DNA of 64,000 nucleotides from Clostridiales bacterium (GTDB lineage Bacteria > Bacillota > Clostridia > Oscillospirales > Acutalibacteraceae), in contig JAAWQC010000008.1 of NCBI GenBank assembly GCA_022800315.1, positions 16,235-80,234 of the forward strand. The letters run 5' to 3'. Each line of letters begins with the position of its first letter. The first letter of the stretch is position 1. A program made the translations under genes and the position numbers. This document shows, in pieces, positions 1-7,546 of the stretch. The notes beneath the pieces were generated by a model, which was given only the letters and a program-made list of their open reading frames with translations, searched no databases and was not told the origin of the DNA.

Positions 1-713
1 TTCTGGTCGAATCCCACCATGGCGGTAAGCTCGGGCAGCACCGTCCCGATCACGGAGGGGAACCGGCGCAGCACGGCGGCAGGGGCCGTGCCCCGCAGCA
101 GGCGGAGCAGTTCCTCCCGCACTCGCTCGGCTGAGACATGGACGAGCAGGCCGCGTTTGCGGACGAGGGACCCGGCGGAGGCCTCGTCGATGGCAAAATC
201 CAGCACCGAAGCGAAACGCAGGGCGCGCAGGATGCGCAGCGCGTCCTCCTCGAACCGGCGGTCGGGTTCCCCCACGCAGCGCAGCAGGCGCCGCTCCAGG
301 TCTTCCTGCCCACCGAACCGGTCAATCAGGCCCTCCTCCTCGTTGTAAGCCATGGCGTTGACGGTGAAATCCCGGCGTGCCAGGTCCTCGGTGAGACAGG
401 GGGTGAAGCGCACGGCGTCGGGATGGCGGTGATCCCGTCCGCCCATGTCCACCCGGTAGGTGGTGATCTCCAGCGGGCGGCCGCCGATCCGGACGGTTAG
501 GGTCCCGTGCTTCAGGCCGGTTTCGATCACGGGATAGGCGGACAGCAGCCTGCGGACCTGTTCGGGGGCGGCGGAGGTGGTCACATCCCAGTCGGCGGGG
601 ACGCGGCCCAGCAGGGAATCCCTCACACAGCCGCCCACCGCGTAAGCCTGATAGCCCCCGTCGTGAAGCATCCGCAGGGCCTGCCGGACCTCCGGGGGCA
701 GGGCGATGGCCAT
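1..713 (-). CDS. cca: CCA-adding enzyme / tRNA nucleotidyltransferase (partial)
   Basis: Only the N-terminal part (about 237 residues) lies in the window; the gene runs off the left edge. The product belongs to the class II polymerase-beta-like nucleotidyltransferases that add or repair the 3' CCA of tRNAs in the cytoplasm. Visible motifs are the nucleotide-binding GGCVRD near residue 27, the metal-binding DWDVTT near residue 41, and RRDFTVNAMAY near residue 113, followed by the RRF-EEDALRILRALRFA segment typical of the family. The ATG at 711-713 is preceded by AGGAGGG, which supports this start. It is divergent from the adjacent tRNA-Ser gene. A poly(A) polymerase of the same superfamily cannot be excluded without the C-terminus. 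Confidence 0.9.
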   Translation of the reverse strand, partial: MAIALPPEVRQALRMLHDGGYQAYAVGGCVRDSLLGRVPADWDVTTSAAPEQVRRLLSAYPVIETGLKHGTLTVRIGGRPLEITTYRVDMGGRDHRHPDAVRFTPCLTEDLARRDFTVNAMAYNEEEGLIDRFGGQEDLERRLLRCVGEPDRRFEEDALRILRALRFASVLDFAIDEASAGSLVRKRGLLVHVSAERVREELLRLLRGTAPAAVLRRFPSVIGTVLPELTAMVGFDQ

Positions 714-834
714 GGGAATCCCTCCTGTTCGTTCTGTTACGCCTGTTTATTTCCATTTTATCATAACCCAAAGGCCGCCGCAAACACAGGTGAGGGGGAC
801 GAAAGGAAAAAAGAAACTAATTTTGTATATCCTC

Positions 835-863
835 TTGATTTTTGGGGGATGATTCAGTATAAT
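835..863 (+). promoter_or_regulatory. sigma-A promoter of tRNA-Ser
   Basis: TTGATT (835-840) and TATAAT (858-863) are separated by exactly 17 bases. They lie 25 bases upstream of the tRNA-Ser gene, in the right orientation. Confidence 0.75.
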
Positions 864-887
864 GATCTAGCGTCGTTTGGAAGACAG

Positions 888-979
888 GGAGAGTTGTCCG
901 AGTGGCCGAAGGAGCATGATTGGAAATCATGTGTACGGTTTCCGCCGTACCCGGGGTTCAAATCCCCGACTCTCCGCCA
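888..979 (+). tRNA. tRNA-Ser (GGA anticodon)
   Basis: A full class II tRNA cloverleaf can be drawn. Acceptor arm GGAGAGT (888-894) pairs with ACTCTCC (969-975), followed by discriminator G and an encoded CCA (977-979). The anticodon stem CATGA/TCATG carries the loop TTGGAAA, giving anticodon GGA (reads UCC/UCU). A long variable arm (GTACGG/CCGTAC) and the T-loop GTTCAAATC are present, as expected for tRNA-Ser. Confidence 0.97.
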
Positions 980-982
980 GAG

Positions 983-1020
983 ACCCGCTTCTCACATGGG
1001 TGAGGAGCGGGTTTGTTTTA
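983..1020 (+). terminator. Rho-independent terminator after tRNA-Ser
   Basis: A 13-bp stem (ACCCGCTTCTCAC/GTGAGGAGCGGGT) starts 4 bases after the tRNA CCA and is followed by a T-rich stretch. Confidence 0.85.
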
Positions 1021-1105
1021 TTTTCACCGGCTGAACGCTCGACAGGATATCCCTGCTGTGTTACAGTGCTGGTATATCCCTATAATCCCAATAAGGAGGA
1101 CTCCC

Positions 1106-1573
1106 ATGCGCCTGTTATTCAAGCAGCGGCTTTTCTCCTGGCTGGACAGCTACGATATTTACGACGAGGCCGGCCGGACCGTCTTTACGGTCAAGGGGGT
1201 GCTCTCCTGGGGGCACTGTCTGGAGATTTACGACGGGGCGGGCCGGAAACTCGGCTGTGTGAAGGAGGAGGTGCTGACCTTCCTGCCGCGGTTTCATCTT
1301 TATGCCGGCGATACCTTCCTCGGTACTATCCGCAAGGAGTTCAGCCTGTTCCATCCCTCCTACAACATCTCCTTCAACGGCTGGCGGGTGGAGGGGGACC
1401 TGTTCGGCTGGGAGTACGCGGTATACGACAGCGGGGAACAGGTGGCGCGGGTATTCAAGGAACTGCTGAATTTTACCGACACCTATGTCATCGACGTCCC
1501 GCGCGCGGAAAACGTGCTCTATGTCCTTATGACCGTGCTGGCTATCGACGCGGCCAACTGTTCGAAGAACTGA
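1106..1573 (+). CDS. LURP-one-related (YxjI-like) protein
   Basis: A 155-residue soluble protein. It opens with a basic LFKQRLFSWLDSYDIYDE segment and then shows short repeated beta-hairpin phrases of the type 'x-I/V-Y-D-x-x-G-x-x-V/L' (YDIYDEAGRTVFTVKG, LEIYDGAGRKLG, YAVYDSGEQVARVFKE). This is the pattern of the LURP-one/Tubby-like/scramblase beta-barrel family (YxjI in Bacillus). Length is normal for the bacterial members, whose biochemical role is not established. The ATG at 1106 follows AAGGAGGA at an ideal distance. It sits alone between the tRNA terminator and an oxidoreductase pair, so context gives little help. Confidence 0.75.
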   Translation: MRLLFKQRLFSWLDSYDIYDEAGRTVFTVKGVLSWGHCLEIYDGAGRKLGCVKEEVLTFLPRFHLYAGDTFLGTIRKEFSLFHPSYNISFNGWRVEGDLFGWEYAVYDSGEQVARVFKELLNFTDTYVIDVPRAENVLYVLMTVLAIDAANCSKN

Positions 1574-1638
1574 GGGCATTTGGACAGTTTAGCACAACGG
1601 TTTGGTCATAGCGGCGCAACACCCTGCCATGGGGATTT

Positions 1639-1646
1639 GCTATAAT
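1639..1646 (+). promoter_or_regulatory. extended -10 element upstream of oxidoreductase pair
   Basis: TGCTATAAT, an extended -10 motif with a perfect TATAAT at 1641-1646, lies about 73 bases upstream of the 1719 start. No clear -35 is visible at 17 bases, which is common for extended -10 promoters. Confidence 0.45.
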
Positions 1647-1718
1647 TTATTCGTCAAAGGGGGCCGGACAAACGGGCCGCCCGCAATTTACATACGCACA
1701 GCGTATACGGAGGTTATT

Positions 1719-2780
1719 ATGGCGAAGAAGAAAGTTGCAGTCATCGGCTGCGGTACCATTGCGAACAACGCGCATATTCCCGCCTATATGGGCAACGACA
1801 AGGCGGAAATCAAGTATTTCTGCGACATCATCCCCGAGCGCGCGGAGGCGGCGGTCAAGAAGTATGGCTGCGGCACCGCGGTGGTGGACTATCATGACGT
1901 CATCGCCGATCCCGAGGTGGAGGCCGTCTCCATCTGTACCCCGAATAACGTCCACGCCACCATCGCCATGGACTGCCTGCGCGGCGGCAAGAACGTGCTG
2001 TGCGAGAAGCCCGCGGCCCGCACCTACGCGGAGGCCGAGGAGATGGCCAAGGTCCAGCACGAAACCGGCAAGGTACTCAACATCGGCGTAGTCAACCGCT
2101 TCAACACGTCGGTCAACCGCATCAAGACCATGATCGACAACGGCGAGCTGGGCGAGGTGTACCATGTGTACGGCTCCTTCCGCGCGCAGCGTTCCATCCC
2201 CGGCCTGGGCGGTGCCTTCACCACCAAGGCGATCTCCGGCGGCGGCGTGCTCATCGACTGGGGCGTGCATTTCCTCGACCTTATCATGTATTGCACCGGC
2301 GATCCCATCCCGAAGACCGTTTCCTCCCAGTCCTTCTGCAAACTGGGCAAGAATATGGACGAATACACCTATGTCAACATGTGGGCCGGCCCTCCCGTGA
2401 AAGGCGGCACCTACGACGTGGACGACTTCATCACCGGCTTCGTCCGCACCGAAGGCCCCACCATCACCATCAACGGCGCCTGGGCGCAGAATCTGGGTGT
2501 GGACGAGATGTACGTCGACTTCCTGGGCACCAAGGCGGGCGTCCGCTTCCAGTACAACGACGGCAGCATGCGCATCTACTCCACCGATAACGGCTCCCTG
2601 ACCGAGATCATCCCCAAATTTACCGTGGAACCCATGTTCGAGAAGGAGATCGACGCCTTCCTGACCTGCATCGACAGCGGCGAGAAGCTGCCGTCCCACA
2701 TCGACACGGTGCTGATCACCGCCAAGATGATGCAGGCGCTGTACGATTCCTCCGAGCAGGGTAAGGAAATCGTGCTGTAA
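1719..2780 (+). CDS. Gfo/Idh/MocA family oxidoreductase
   Basis: A 353-residue NAD(P)-dependent dehydrogenase of the glucose-fructose oxidoreductase/inositol dehydrogenase family. The N-terminal Rossmann fold begins KKVAVIGCGTIANNAH (residues 3-18, GxGxxxxxxH fingerprint). The family's EKP motif appears as CEKPAAR near residue 95, and DWGVHFLDLI near residue 180 holds the usual active-site Asp/His region. An upstream in-frame ATG exists, but the ATG at 1719 follows GGAGG and starts directly before the Rossmann strand. The substrate (sugar, inositol or glycoside) cannot be told. It is followed 37 bases later by a second, divergent member, so the two probably act on the same compound. Confidence 0.9.
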   Translation: MAKKKVAVIGCGTIANNAHIPAYMGNDKAEIKYFCDIIPERAEAAVKKYGCGTAVVDYHDVIADPEVEAVSICTPNNVHATIAMDCLRGGKNVLCEKPAARTYAEAEEMAKVQHETGKVLNIGVVNRFNTSVNRIKTMIDNGELGEVYHVYGSFRAQRSIPGLGGAFTTKAISGGGVLIDWGVHFLDLIMYCTGDPIPKTVSSQSFCKLGKNMDEYTYVNMWAGPPVKGGTYDVDDFITGFVRTEGPTITINGAWAQNLGVDEMYVDFLGTKAGVRFQYNDGSMRIYSTDNGSLTEIIPKFTVEPMFEKEIDAFLTCIDSGEKLPSHIDTVLITAKMMQALYDSSEQGKEIVL

Positions 2781-2817
2781 GCCGGTCCCCCACTTTTTGA
2801 AAAGGCAGGTTCTTTCG

Positions 2818-3663
2818 ATGAAAAAGGTTGGATTTATCGATTACTATCTGGACGAGTGGCACGCCAATAATTATCCCGCCTGGTTCAAGACCTATTCCGA
2901 CGGCGAGATGGAAGTGGCCTACGCCTACGGCAAGATCGACGCCCCCAACGGCCTGACCACCGACGCGTGGTGCGAAAAGTTCGGCGTACAGCGCTGCGCC
3001 ACCATCGAAGAGGTGGTGGAAAAGAGCGATTACCTCGTGGTGCTGTCTCCCGACAATCCTGAGATGCACGAGGAGCTGTGCCAGCTTCCCCTGCGCTCGG
3101 GCAAACCGGTGTACGTGGACAAAACCTTTGCCCCCGATGCCGCCGCCGCCCGCCGCATCGTGAAGCTGGCGGAGGACAGCAACACCCCCATGTTCTCCAC
3201 CTCCTCCATCCGGTTCTCGGATGAGATCCAGGCGCTCGATGAGCCGTCGGACAACATCGATTTCCTCAACGCGGTGGGCTGCTGCGACGTGGACGTGCAC
3301 CTGATCCATCTGGTGGAGCCGATGGTCAACATCATGGGCGTGGGCGCCCAGCGGTTGATGAGCGTCGGCACCAAAGAATCCCCGGCGTGGATGATCGAAT
3401 TCACCGGCGGCCGCAAGGTTTTCGCCGTGATGTACATGAACCACGAATCCTGGTCCTTTAAGGCCAACACCAAGGATAACCGGGTGCTGGTGGTCAAGGA
3501 CTGCCACAATTTCTGGGAGACCTTCATGGTCAAGCTGGTCGATTTCTTCCGCACCGGCGAGGTCAAGGTTCCCCACGAGCAGACGGTCATGGGCATCGAG
3601 CTGCGCGCGAAAATGATCGCGGCGCTGGACCAGCCCTATACCTGGTTCGACGTGGAGCAGTAA
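2818..3663 (+). CDS. Gfo/Idh/MocA-like oxidoreductase, atypical N-terminus
   Basis: A 281-residue protein sharing the overall plan of Gfo/Idh/MocA enzymes. A phosphate-loop-like N-terminus (KKVGFIDYYLDEWHANNYPAW) lacks the GxGxxG fingerprint, VDKTFAPD stands where EKP is expected, and a C-terminal half contains DVDVHLIHLVEPM. The missing glycine motif suggests a changed cofactor site or a non-catalytic partner. The ATG at 2818 is preferred over a TTG 21 bases upstream because AAAAGGCAGG precedes it. It is co-directional with the neighbouring oxidoreductase with no terminator between them, and a strong terminator follows. Confidence 0.75.
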   Translation: MKKVGFIDYYLDEWHANNYPAWFKTYSDGEMEVAYAYGKIDAPNGLTTDAWCEKFGVQRCATIEEVVEKSDYLVVLSPDNPEMHEELCQLPLRSGKPVYVDKTFAPDAAAARRIVKLAEDSNTPMFSTSSIRFSDEIQALDEPSDNIDFLNAVGCCDVDVHLIHLVEPMVNIMGVGAQRLMSVGTKESPAWMIEFTGGRKVFAVMYMNHESWSFKANTKDNRVLVVKDCHNFWETFMVKLVDFFRTGEVKVPHEQTVMGIELRAKMIAALDQPYTWFDVEQ

Positions 3664-3678
3664 GCGATACGATTGTGA

Positions 3679-3714
3679 AGAGCCGGTGCGGATCATCCGC
3701 ACCGGCTCTTTTTA
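3679..3714 (+). terminator. Rho-independent terminator after oxidoreductase pair
   Basis: A perfect 14-bp stem (AGAGCCGGTGCGGA/TCCGCACCGGCTCT) with a short loop runs directly into a T stretch, 15 bases after the stop codon. Confidence 0.9.
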
Positions 3715-3955
3715 TGGGAAAGTAAGGGAATGTTGTTTCAGCGCTAAAATCAAACGATCCCCAGGTTGGCATGGGGCAATGCCTGTCAATAACGGTTCGC
3801 CCGTAATAGGAGAGGGGGAACGACGGGCCGGTTATATCTGCATACCATATGCACTTGTTTTCATGGGTGTAAAAACAGGGTGTATACAACTCCGGGTTGG
3901 CTGATGTATCCTGTTGAAAAGGGCCTTTTGTATGCTAACCAAAGGAATGATGAAA
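3715..3955. other. intergenic region with a short palindromic element
   Basis: No credible gene is present. Bases 3793-3835 contain GGTTCGCCCGTAATAG and a later GACGGGCCGG, echoing the GTTCGCCCGTAATAA in the element at 4154-4272. It is probably a decayed copy of the same kind of repeat. No consensus promoter was found. Confidence 0.4.
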
Positions 3956-4141
3956 ATGTCGTGTGAAAACTGTTTTTGCATTTATTGGAACGAGGGAGAA
4001 TGTACGCTGGAAAAAATCATGTTGGATGCGCAGGGAAGCTGTCAGGACTGCGTATTCATCGATTTGTCGGACAGCGCCCTTCGGCAGGCGCGGGAGAAAA
4101 CGCTGAGGCGATATGACCGGGAATACGGACGCTGGGAATGA
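3956..4141 (+). CDS. small Cys-rich protein, CxxCxC type
   Basis: A 61-residue protein beginning MSCENCFCIYW. Two cysteine groups (C-x2-C-x-C near the start, then a single Cys, then C-x2-C near residue 30) precede a charged helical tail (RQAREKTLRRYDREYGRW). The spacing suggests a small zinc-binding knuckle. Similar short proteins occur in many Clostridia, but I know of no assigned function. Four in-frame ATGs lie at 3914, 3947, 3950 and 3956. AAAGGA at 3941-3946 fits the 3956 start best, with 3950 as the alternative. The stop lies about a dozen bases before the inverted-repeat element. Confidence 0.65.
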   Translation: MSCENCFCIYWNEGECTLEKIMLDAQGSCQDCVFIDLSDSALRQAREKTLRRYDREYGRWE

Positions 4142-4153
4142 CAGGTGTTGACG

Positions 4154-4272
4154 TAGGGGCGAACGTTTCCGCCGATAGGCGGAAAGACTGTTCGCCCGTA
4201 ATAAAGGAAAGCGCTGGAGGGCGTACACCATTTTCTCCGGTGGTGTCCGCCGGCGGAAACAGTACGCCCCTA
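4154..4272. repeat. MITE-like inverted-repeat element
   Basis: The left end TAGGGGCGAACGTTTCCGCC and the inverse of the right end (TAGGGGCGTACTGTTTCCGC) match over about 21 bases with one mismatch and one gap. The result is a 119-bp element with long terminal inverted repeats and no coding capacity. An internal hairpin (TTTCCGCC-GATA-GGCGGAAA) and the phrase GTTCGCCCGTAAT are also present. No transposase or clear target duplication was seen. Confidence 0.55.
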
Positions 4273-4332
4273 TGGGAGAATCGTAGGCTCATGAGAGCAC
4301 CGTCCCGGCGGATAACGTCGGGACGGGTCGGT

Positions 4333-6909
4333 TTACAGCGCTTCTTCGGGCAGGCATTCGTATACGTAATTCTCCGCCGGTACTCCGTCGATGAGGACGT
4401 GTCCCCGGTCGGAAACATTGACCGGCAGGCGAGCGCTGTCCGCCCGGTATCCGGCGGCGGCCTGTGTTTCGCTGAGAGTGTGGTATCCGTAATAGACCCC
4501 CTCGAAGGACACGACGCCCTCCTCATCCGACACGGCGGTGAGGATGGGGCGGTCGCCCAGCGTGAAGGCGGTCCCCTCCAGCGGCGCGCCGGTCTGCCCG
4601 TCGGCCACCCGGAAGGTGAAGCCGGTGAGCAGCGGCTGCAGGGTGACGCCAAAGGTTTCCGCCGGATGGTTCTCCACCGACACGCCGCCGTCCTCGGTCA
4701 CCTGTACCGACCATTCGCCGGCCGGCTTGGCGTAGCCGGGGGCAGAGACCACACAGTGCAGGCGGTAACTGCCCGGCTGGAGCGGACCGAAGCGTACCCG
4801 CCCGTTGTGGTCGGAGCAATCCTCCAGCGTCCCCGACTCGCTCATCAGCCGAAATTCCGCCCGGTGGACCGGCCAGCCCCCCTGCCCGTCGGTCACCGCA
4901 AAGGACAGCTGGCGGGGGGCGGAGGCGCTGACGACGGTTAAGGAAGGGGAAAGGCTGCCGTCCACCCGTAAAGCACCGTCGCTGTCCACCGACAGGGTAT
5001 GTTCGGCTTTTTGCACCAGATAGCCCGGTACCGCGTGGGTTTCCCGCAGCGTGTAGACGCCGGGCTCCGGCGCGCTGAAGCGGGCGGTGCCGTCCTCAGC
5101 GGTCTGTACCGTCTGGAAAGCGCTTCCGTTATGCCGCAGCTCCCATTTGGCGCCGGCCAGTGTCTGACCGGCCCTGTTCACCTGCCGCAGGGACAGATAG
5201 GGCTGGGGGCTCATAGACGGGGAAGCCGCCGGGGCCTGAGCCGGTTCGGAGGCGTTCGCTTCCGGAGTGTTCCGGGAGCTTTCGGCGGGTTCCTCTGGCG
5301 CGGAGTCGGTGGAAACTGCCGCGTGGTCGGCGGGTTCGGGCTGTCTGACGGCGGATACCGGCACAGCGGAGGCGGCTTCCGGTTCCGGAGCGTCGAGTTC
5401 TGCGTGGTCGGCGGGGAGGGGCTGGCTGGCGGTGGAAACCGGCGGGAGGGGGGATTCTGCAGAGGCCGGCTCAATCGTATATGTACCCCCCATGGGGGTA
5501 TTGGGGAAGGCATACGATACGATGGGAGCCCCGTCCACCGTTACCGTGCCGTCGGTGGCAACTACAACGGTTCGGGTGACGGTATCCAGCTGATAGCCGG
5601 CGGGCGGCGTCGTTTCCTGAAGGACGTAGTCACCGGCCAGCACCGTGCCGAAATTGACCCGTCCCTCCCCGCTGGAAACTGCGTTCAGGGTGCCGCTGGC
5701 AGCGGAAGTCAGGGTGAAAGCGGCGCCGGCCAGCGGCGCGCCGGTCACAGCGTCGGTCTTGGAGAAGGTGACCGCATTTGCCAGCGGTTGGTTGATGACG
5801 GTGAGGGTGTTGGTAACCGCGCCGTCAATGGTGATGATTCCGTTCGCGTCCACCGTAACGATGTGGGAGGTGTCGCTGTACTGGTATCCCACCGGGGCGG
5901 AGGTTTGGAGCAGGGTATAGCTGCCCGCCGCGGGCTGGGTGAAGGAGGCGATGCCATCGATACCGGAGGTGACCACCTGTACCGTGGCGGCGCCCTGAAG
6001 CAGCCGCCAGGTGGAGCCGGTCAGCGGCTGGCCCGCGCTGTTCTGCGTGAGCACATGTAGGCCCGTCGCATTGACGGGCGTGTTGCCGATAGAGGCCAGT
6101 TCGGCGGCGAATCCGTCGACGGTAATCGAACCGTCGGCTGCGACGACCACGGTTTGGCTGCTGCCGGCGGCGGTATAGCCAGCCGGGGGCTGGGTTTCCA
6201 CCAGCGTGTAGGTGCCAGGCGTCAGGTCGGTGAAGATGACGAGCCCATCGCTGTTGGAGACGGTGGTGGCCACGGCGGCGGAACCCGAGCGCAGCTCAAA
6301 ATAAGCGCCGGCAAGACGCGCGCCGGTGGTGACGTCGTATTTCACCAGGGTGAGGGAACCGGGCTGGGGGGAAGGGGTACGGGTGTTCAGCACCTGGAAC
6401 CGGCTGGCCGGCTGGCCGTCCACCAGCACGTTTCCCACGGCGTCCACCACGACCGTATAGGTAGCGGTGTGGGGCGGATAACCGGCGGGGGAGACGGTTT
6501 CGGTCAGGGTATAGGTGCCCGCCGCCAGGGCGGGGAACCGGACGGCGCCGTCAGTGCCGGAGGTAACGGTGGCCACCGGGACGCCGTTTTGGGTCAGCTG
6601 GAATACCGCGCCGGAAAGAGCGGCCCCTGTGGCGGAATCCCGCTTCACAAAGGAGAGGGTGCCCGGCTCCGGACCGGGTCCCGGCCAGGGCCAGCAAGGC
6701 CAGCAGGGAAAGCAATAACATTGACAGCAGGGGAAACAGCGGCGGCAGGGGTCGCAGCAGCAGTCGTTTTGACAGCCGCAGCCGCCCTGATTTTCGCAGC
6801 AGCTGTTGTTGTCTTCACAAGAACGGGCAGGGCGGCGGATTTTCATGGGCGGTTCGAAGTAACGTCCTGAACTGGTGCATTCTTGCGAACAGTTTTCGGA
6901 ATGATTCAT
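4333..6909 (-). CDS. Cys-rich protein with seven Cna-B/SpaA-like repeats
   Basis: An 858-residue protein of unusual build. The first 75 residues hold 18 cysteines (NDCCCDPCRRCFPCCQCYC and neighbours) and end in a Trp/Pro stretch. Seven beta-sandwich repeats of about 95 residues follow, each with TGxxLxGAxFxL, DGxxxF, GxYTLxET and PPAGY phrases as in SpaA/Cna-B domains. A Pro/Ala/Glu/Ser-rich linker (about residues 470-570) divides four repeats from three. The Lys-Glu-Asn set needed for isopeptide bonds is visible in repeats 1, 2 and 4 (FVKRD..TET..LNT) and is lost in the others. There is no signal peptide, lipobox, LPxTG or C-terminal anchor, so it is not a normal sortase-dependent adhesin. 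A spore-coat or exosporium role is an inference from the Cys-rich head and the sporulating host. Confidence 0.8.
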   Translation of the reverse strand: MNHSENCSQECTSSGRYFEPPMKIRRPARSCEDNNSCCENQGGCGCQNDCCCDPCRRCFPCCQCYCFPCWPCWPWPGPGPEPGTLSFVKRDSATGAALSGAVFQLTQNGVPVATVTSGTDGAVRFPALAAGTYTLTETVSPAGYPPHTATYTVVVDAVGNVLVDGQPASRFQVLNTRTPSPQPGSLTLVKYDVTTGARLAGAYFELRSGSAAVATTVSNSDGLVIFTDLTPGTYTLVETQPPAGYTAAGSSQTVVVAADGSITVDGFAAELASIGNTPVNATGLHVLTQNSAGQPLTGSTWRLLQGAATVQVVTSGIDGIASFTQPAAGSYTLLQTSAPVGYQYSDTSHIVTVDANGIITIDGAVTNTLTVINQPLANAVTFSKTDAVTGAPLAGAAFTLTSAASGTLNAVSSGEGRVNFGTVLAGDYVLQETTPPAGYQLDTVTRTVVVATDGTVTVDGAPIVSYAFPNTPMGGTYTIEPASAESPLPPVSTASQPLPADHAELDAPEPEAASAVPVSAVRQPEPADHAAVSTDSAPEEPAESSRNTPEANASEPAQAPAASPSMSPQPYLSLRQVNRAGQTLAGAKWELRHNGSAFQTVQTAEDGTARFSAPEPGVYTLRETHAVPGYLVQKAEHTLSVDSDGALRVDGSLSPSLTVVSASAPRQLSFAVTDGQGGWPVHRAEFRLMSESGTLEDCSDHNGRVRFGPLQPGSYRLHCVVSAPGYAKPAGEWSVQVTEDGGVSVENHPAETFGVTLQPLLTGFTFRVADGQTGAPLEGTAFTLGDRPILTAVSDEEGVVSFEGVYYGYHTLSETQAAAGYRADSARLPVNVSDRGHVLIDGVPAENYVYECLPEEAL

Positions 6910-7051
6910 AGCATTCGTCCCTTTTCAAAGGGAGTACCCGCGAATCAGCGCGTGGGAACTCCCGAGAGATCAGGCCCGGTAAACCGGTTATGCCTGTACA
7001 CCCCAGTGTATGTGATCTCTCGCCCGGTGGTGACAAAATGCGCGGGAACGG

Positions 7052-7086
7052 AAAAAGCCCCCGGAAGCATCGCTTCCGGGGGCTTT
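7052..7086 (-). terminator. Rho-independent terminator of abrB
   Basis: A perfect stem AAAGCCCCCGGAAGC/GCTTCCGGGGGCTTT with a short loop runs into TTTTTCC on the minus strand, 40 bases after the abrB stop. Confidence 0.9.
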
Positions 7087-7126
7087 GCAGTGCTGATGTC
7101 CGCTGCTGATCCGACGGGGAGAGCCG

Positions 7127-7372
7127 TCAGATTTTGCGGGCGATCTCCTTGGCGCACAGGCTGCAGATGTTGCGGCCCTTGTAGGTGGAGACGTCCTTCG
7201 CATTGCCGCAGAAGATACAGGCCGGCTGGTATTTCTTGAGGATGATGGTGTTATCCTCAACGAAAATCTCCAACGAATCCCCGTCGGTGATTTCCAGCGT
7301 CCGGCGCAGCTCAATGGGCAGTACGATACGGCCGAGTTCGTCGATTTTTCTGACGATTCCAGTGGATTTCAT
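7127..7372 (-). CDS. abrB: AbrB/SpoVT family transition-state regulator
   Basis: An 81-residue DNA-binding protein. Residues 1-47 (MKSTGIVRKIDELGRIVLPI then EIFVEDNTIILKKY) are the swapped-hairpin AbrB fold. The tail CIFCGNAKDVSTYKGRNICSLC holds two C-x2-C pairs, as in clostridial AbrB proteins with a zinc-ribbon-like C-terminus. AbrB-type proteins repress post-exponential and sporulation genes, which fits the spmAB genes immediately divergent from it. The gene has its own consensus promoter and terminator and is monocistronic. Whether it is the orthologue of AbrB or of Abh/SpoVT cannot be settled by eye. Confidence 0.9.
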   Translation of the reverse strand: MKSTGIVRKIDELGRIVLPIELRRTLEITDGDSLEIFVEDNTIILKKYQPACIFCGNAKDVSTYKGRNICSLCAKEIARKI

Positions 7373-7438
7373 AGGTTCCTCCTTGTCGTGTAACGTGATT
7401 TCTTCCCTTTTCTTCTGAAAGACTTTTCTTTCGACACT

Positions 7439-7467
7439 ATATTACCAACTTTTGCATTTTATGTCAA
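7439..7467 (-). promoter_or_regulatory. sigma-A promoter of abrB
   Basis: On the minus strand TTGACA (7462-7467) and TAATAT (7439-7444) are spaced by exactly 17 bases, 67 bases upstream of the abrB start. Confidence 0.8.
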
Positions 7468-7492
7468 TAGTCATAAGGGCAGGATACAGTGG

Positions 7493-7522
7493 GAATTATT
7501 GGGAAAATTTATTCATATAGAT
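7493..7522 (+). promoter_or_regulatory. possible sigma-E-like promoter of spmAB
   Basis: GAATTATT (7493-7500) and CATATAGAT (7514-7522), 13 bases apart, loosely resemble the sigma-E pattern (GKMATATT, about 14, CATACANT). spmAB belongs to mother-cell sporulation regulons in Bacillus, so the position is plausible, but the match is imperfect. Confidence 0.3.
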
Positions 7523-7546
7523 TGCTGAAAGAGAGGGGACGAGACC

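Noticed and set aside
507..1034. Open frame of 175 codons running across tRNA-Ser
   Set aside because: It reads through the tRNA and its terminator, has no ribosome site and is antisense to cca over part of its length.
1647..2699. Long frames antisense to the oxidoreductase and other GC-rich genes
   Set aside because: High GC makes long open frames opposite true genes. They have no ribosome sites and repetitive His/Gly/Arg/Ala composition.
6910..7050. Sigma-K-type promoter for the Cys-rich Cna-B gene
   Set aside because: Several CATA-containing stretches occur, but none gives a convincing -35/-10 pair at proper spacing.
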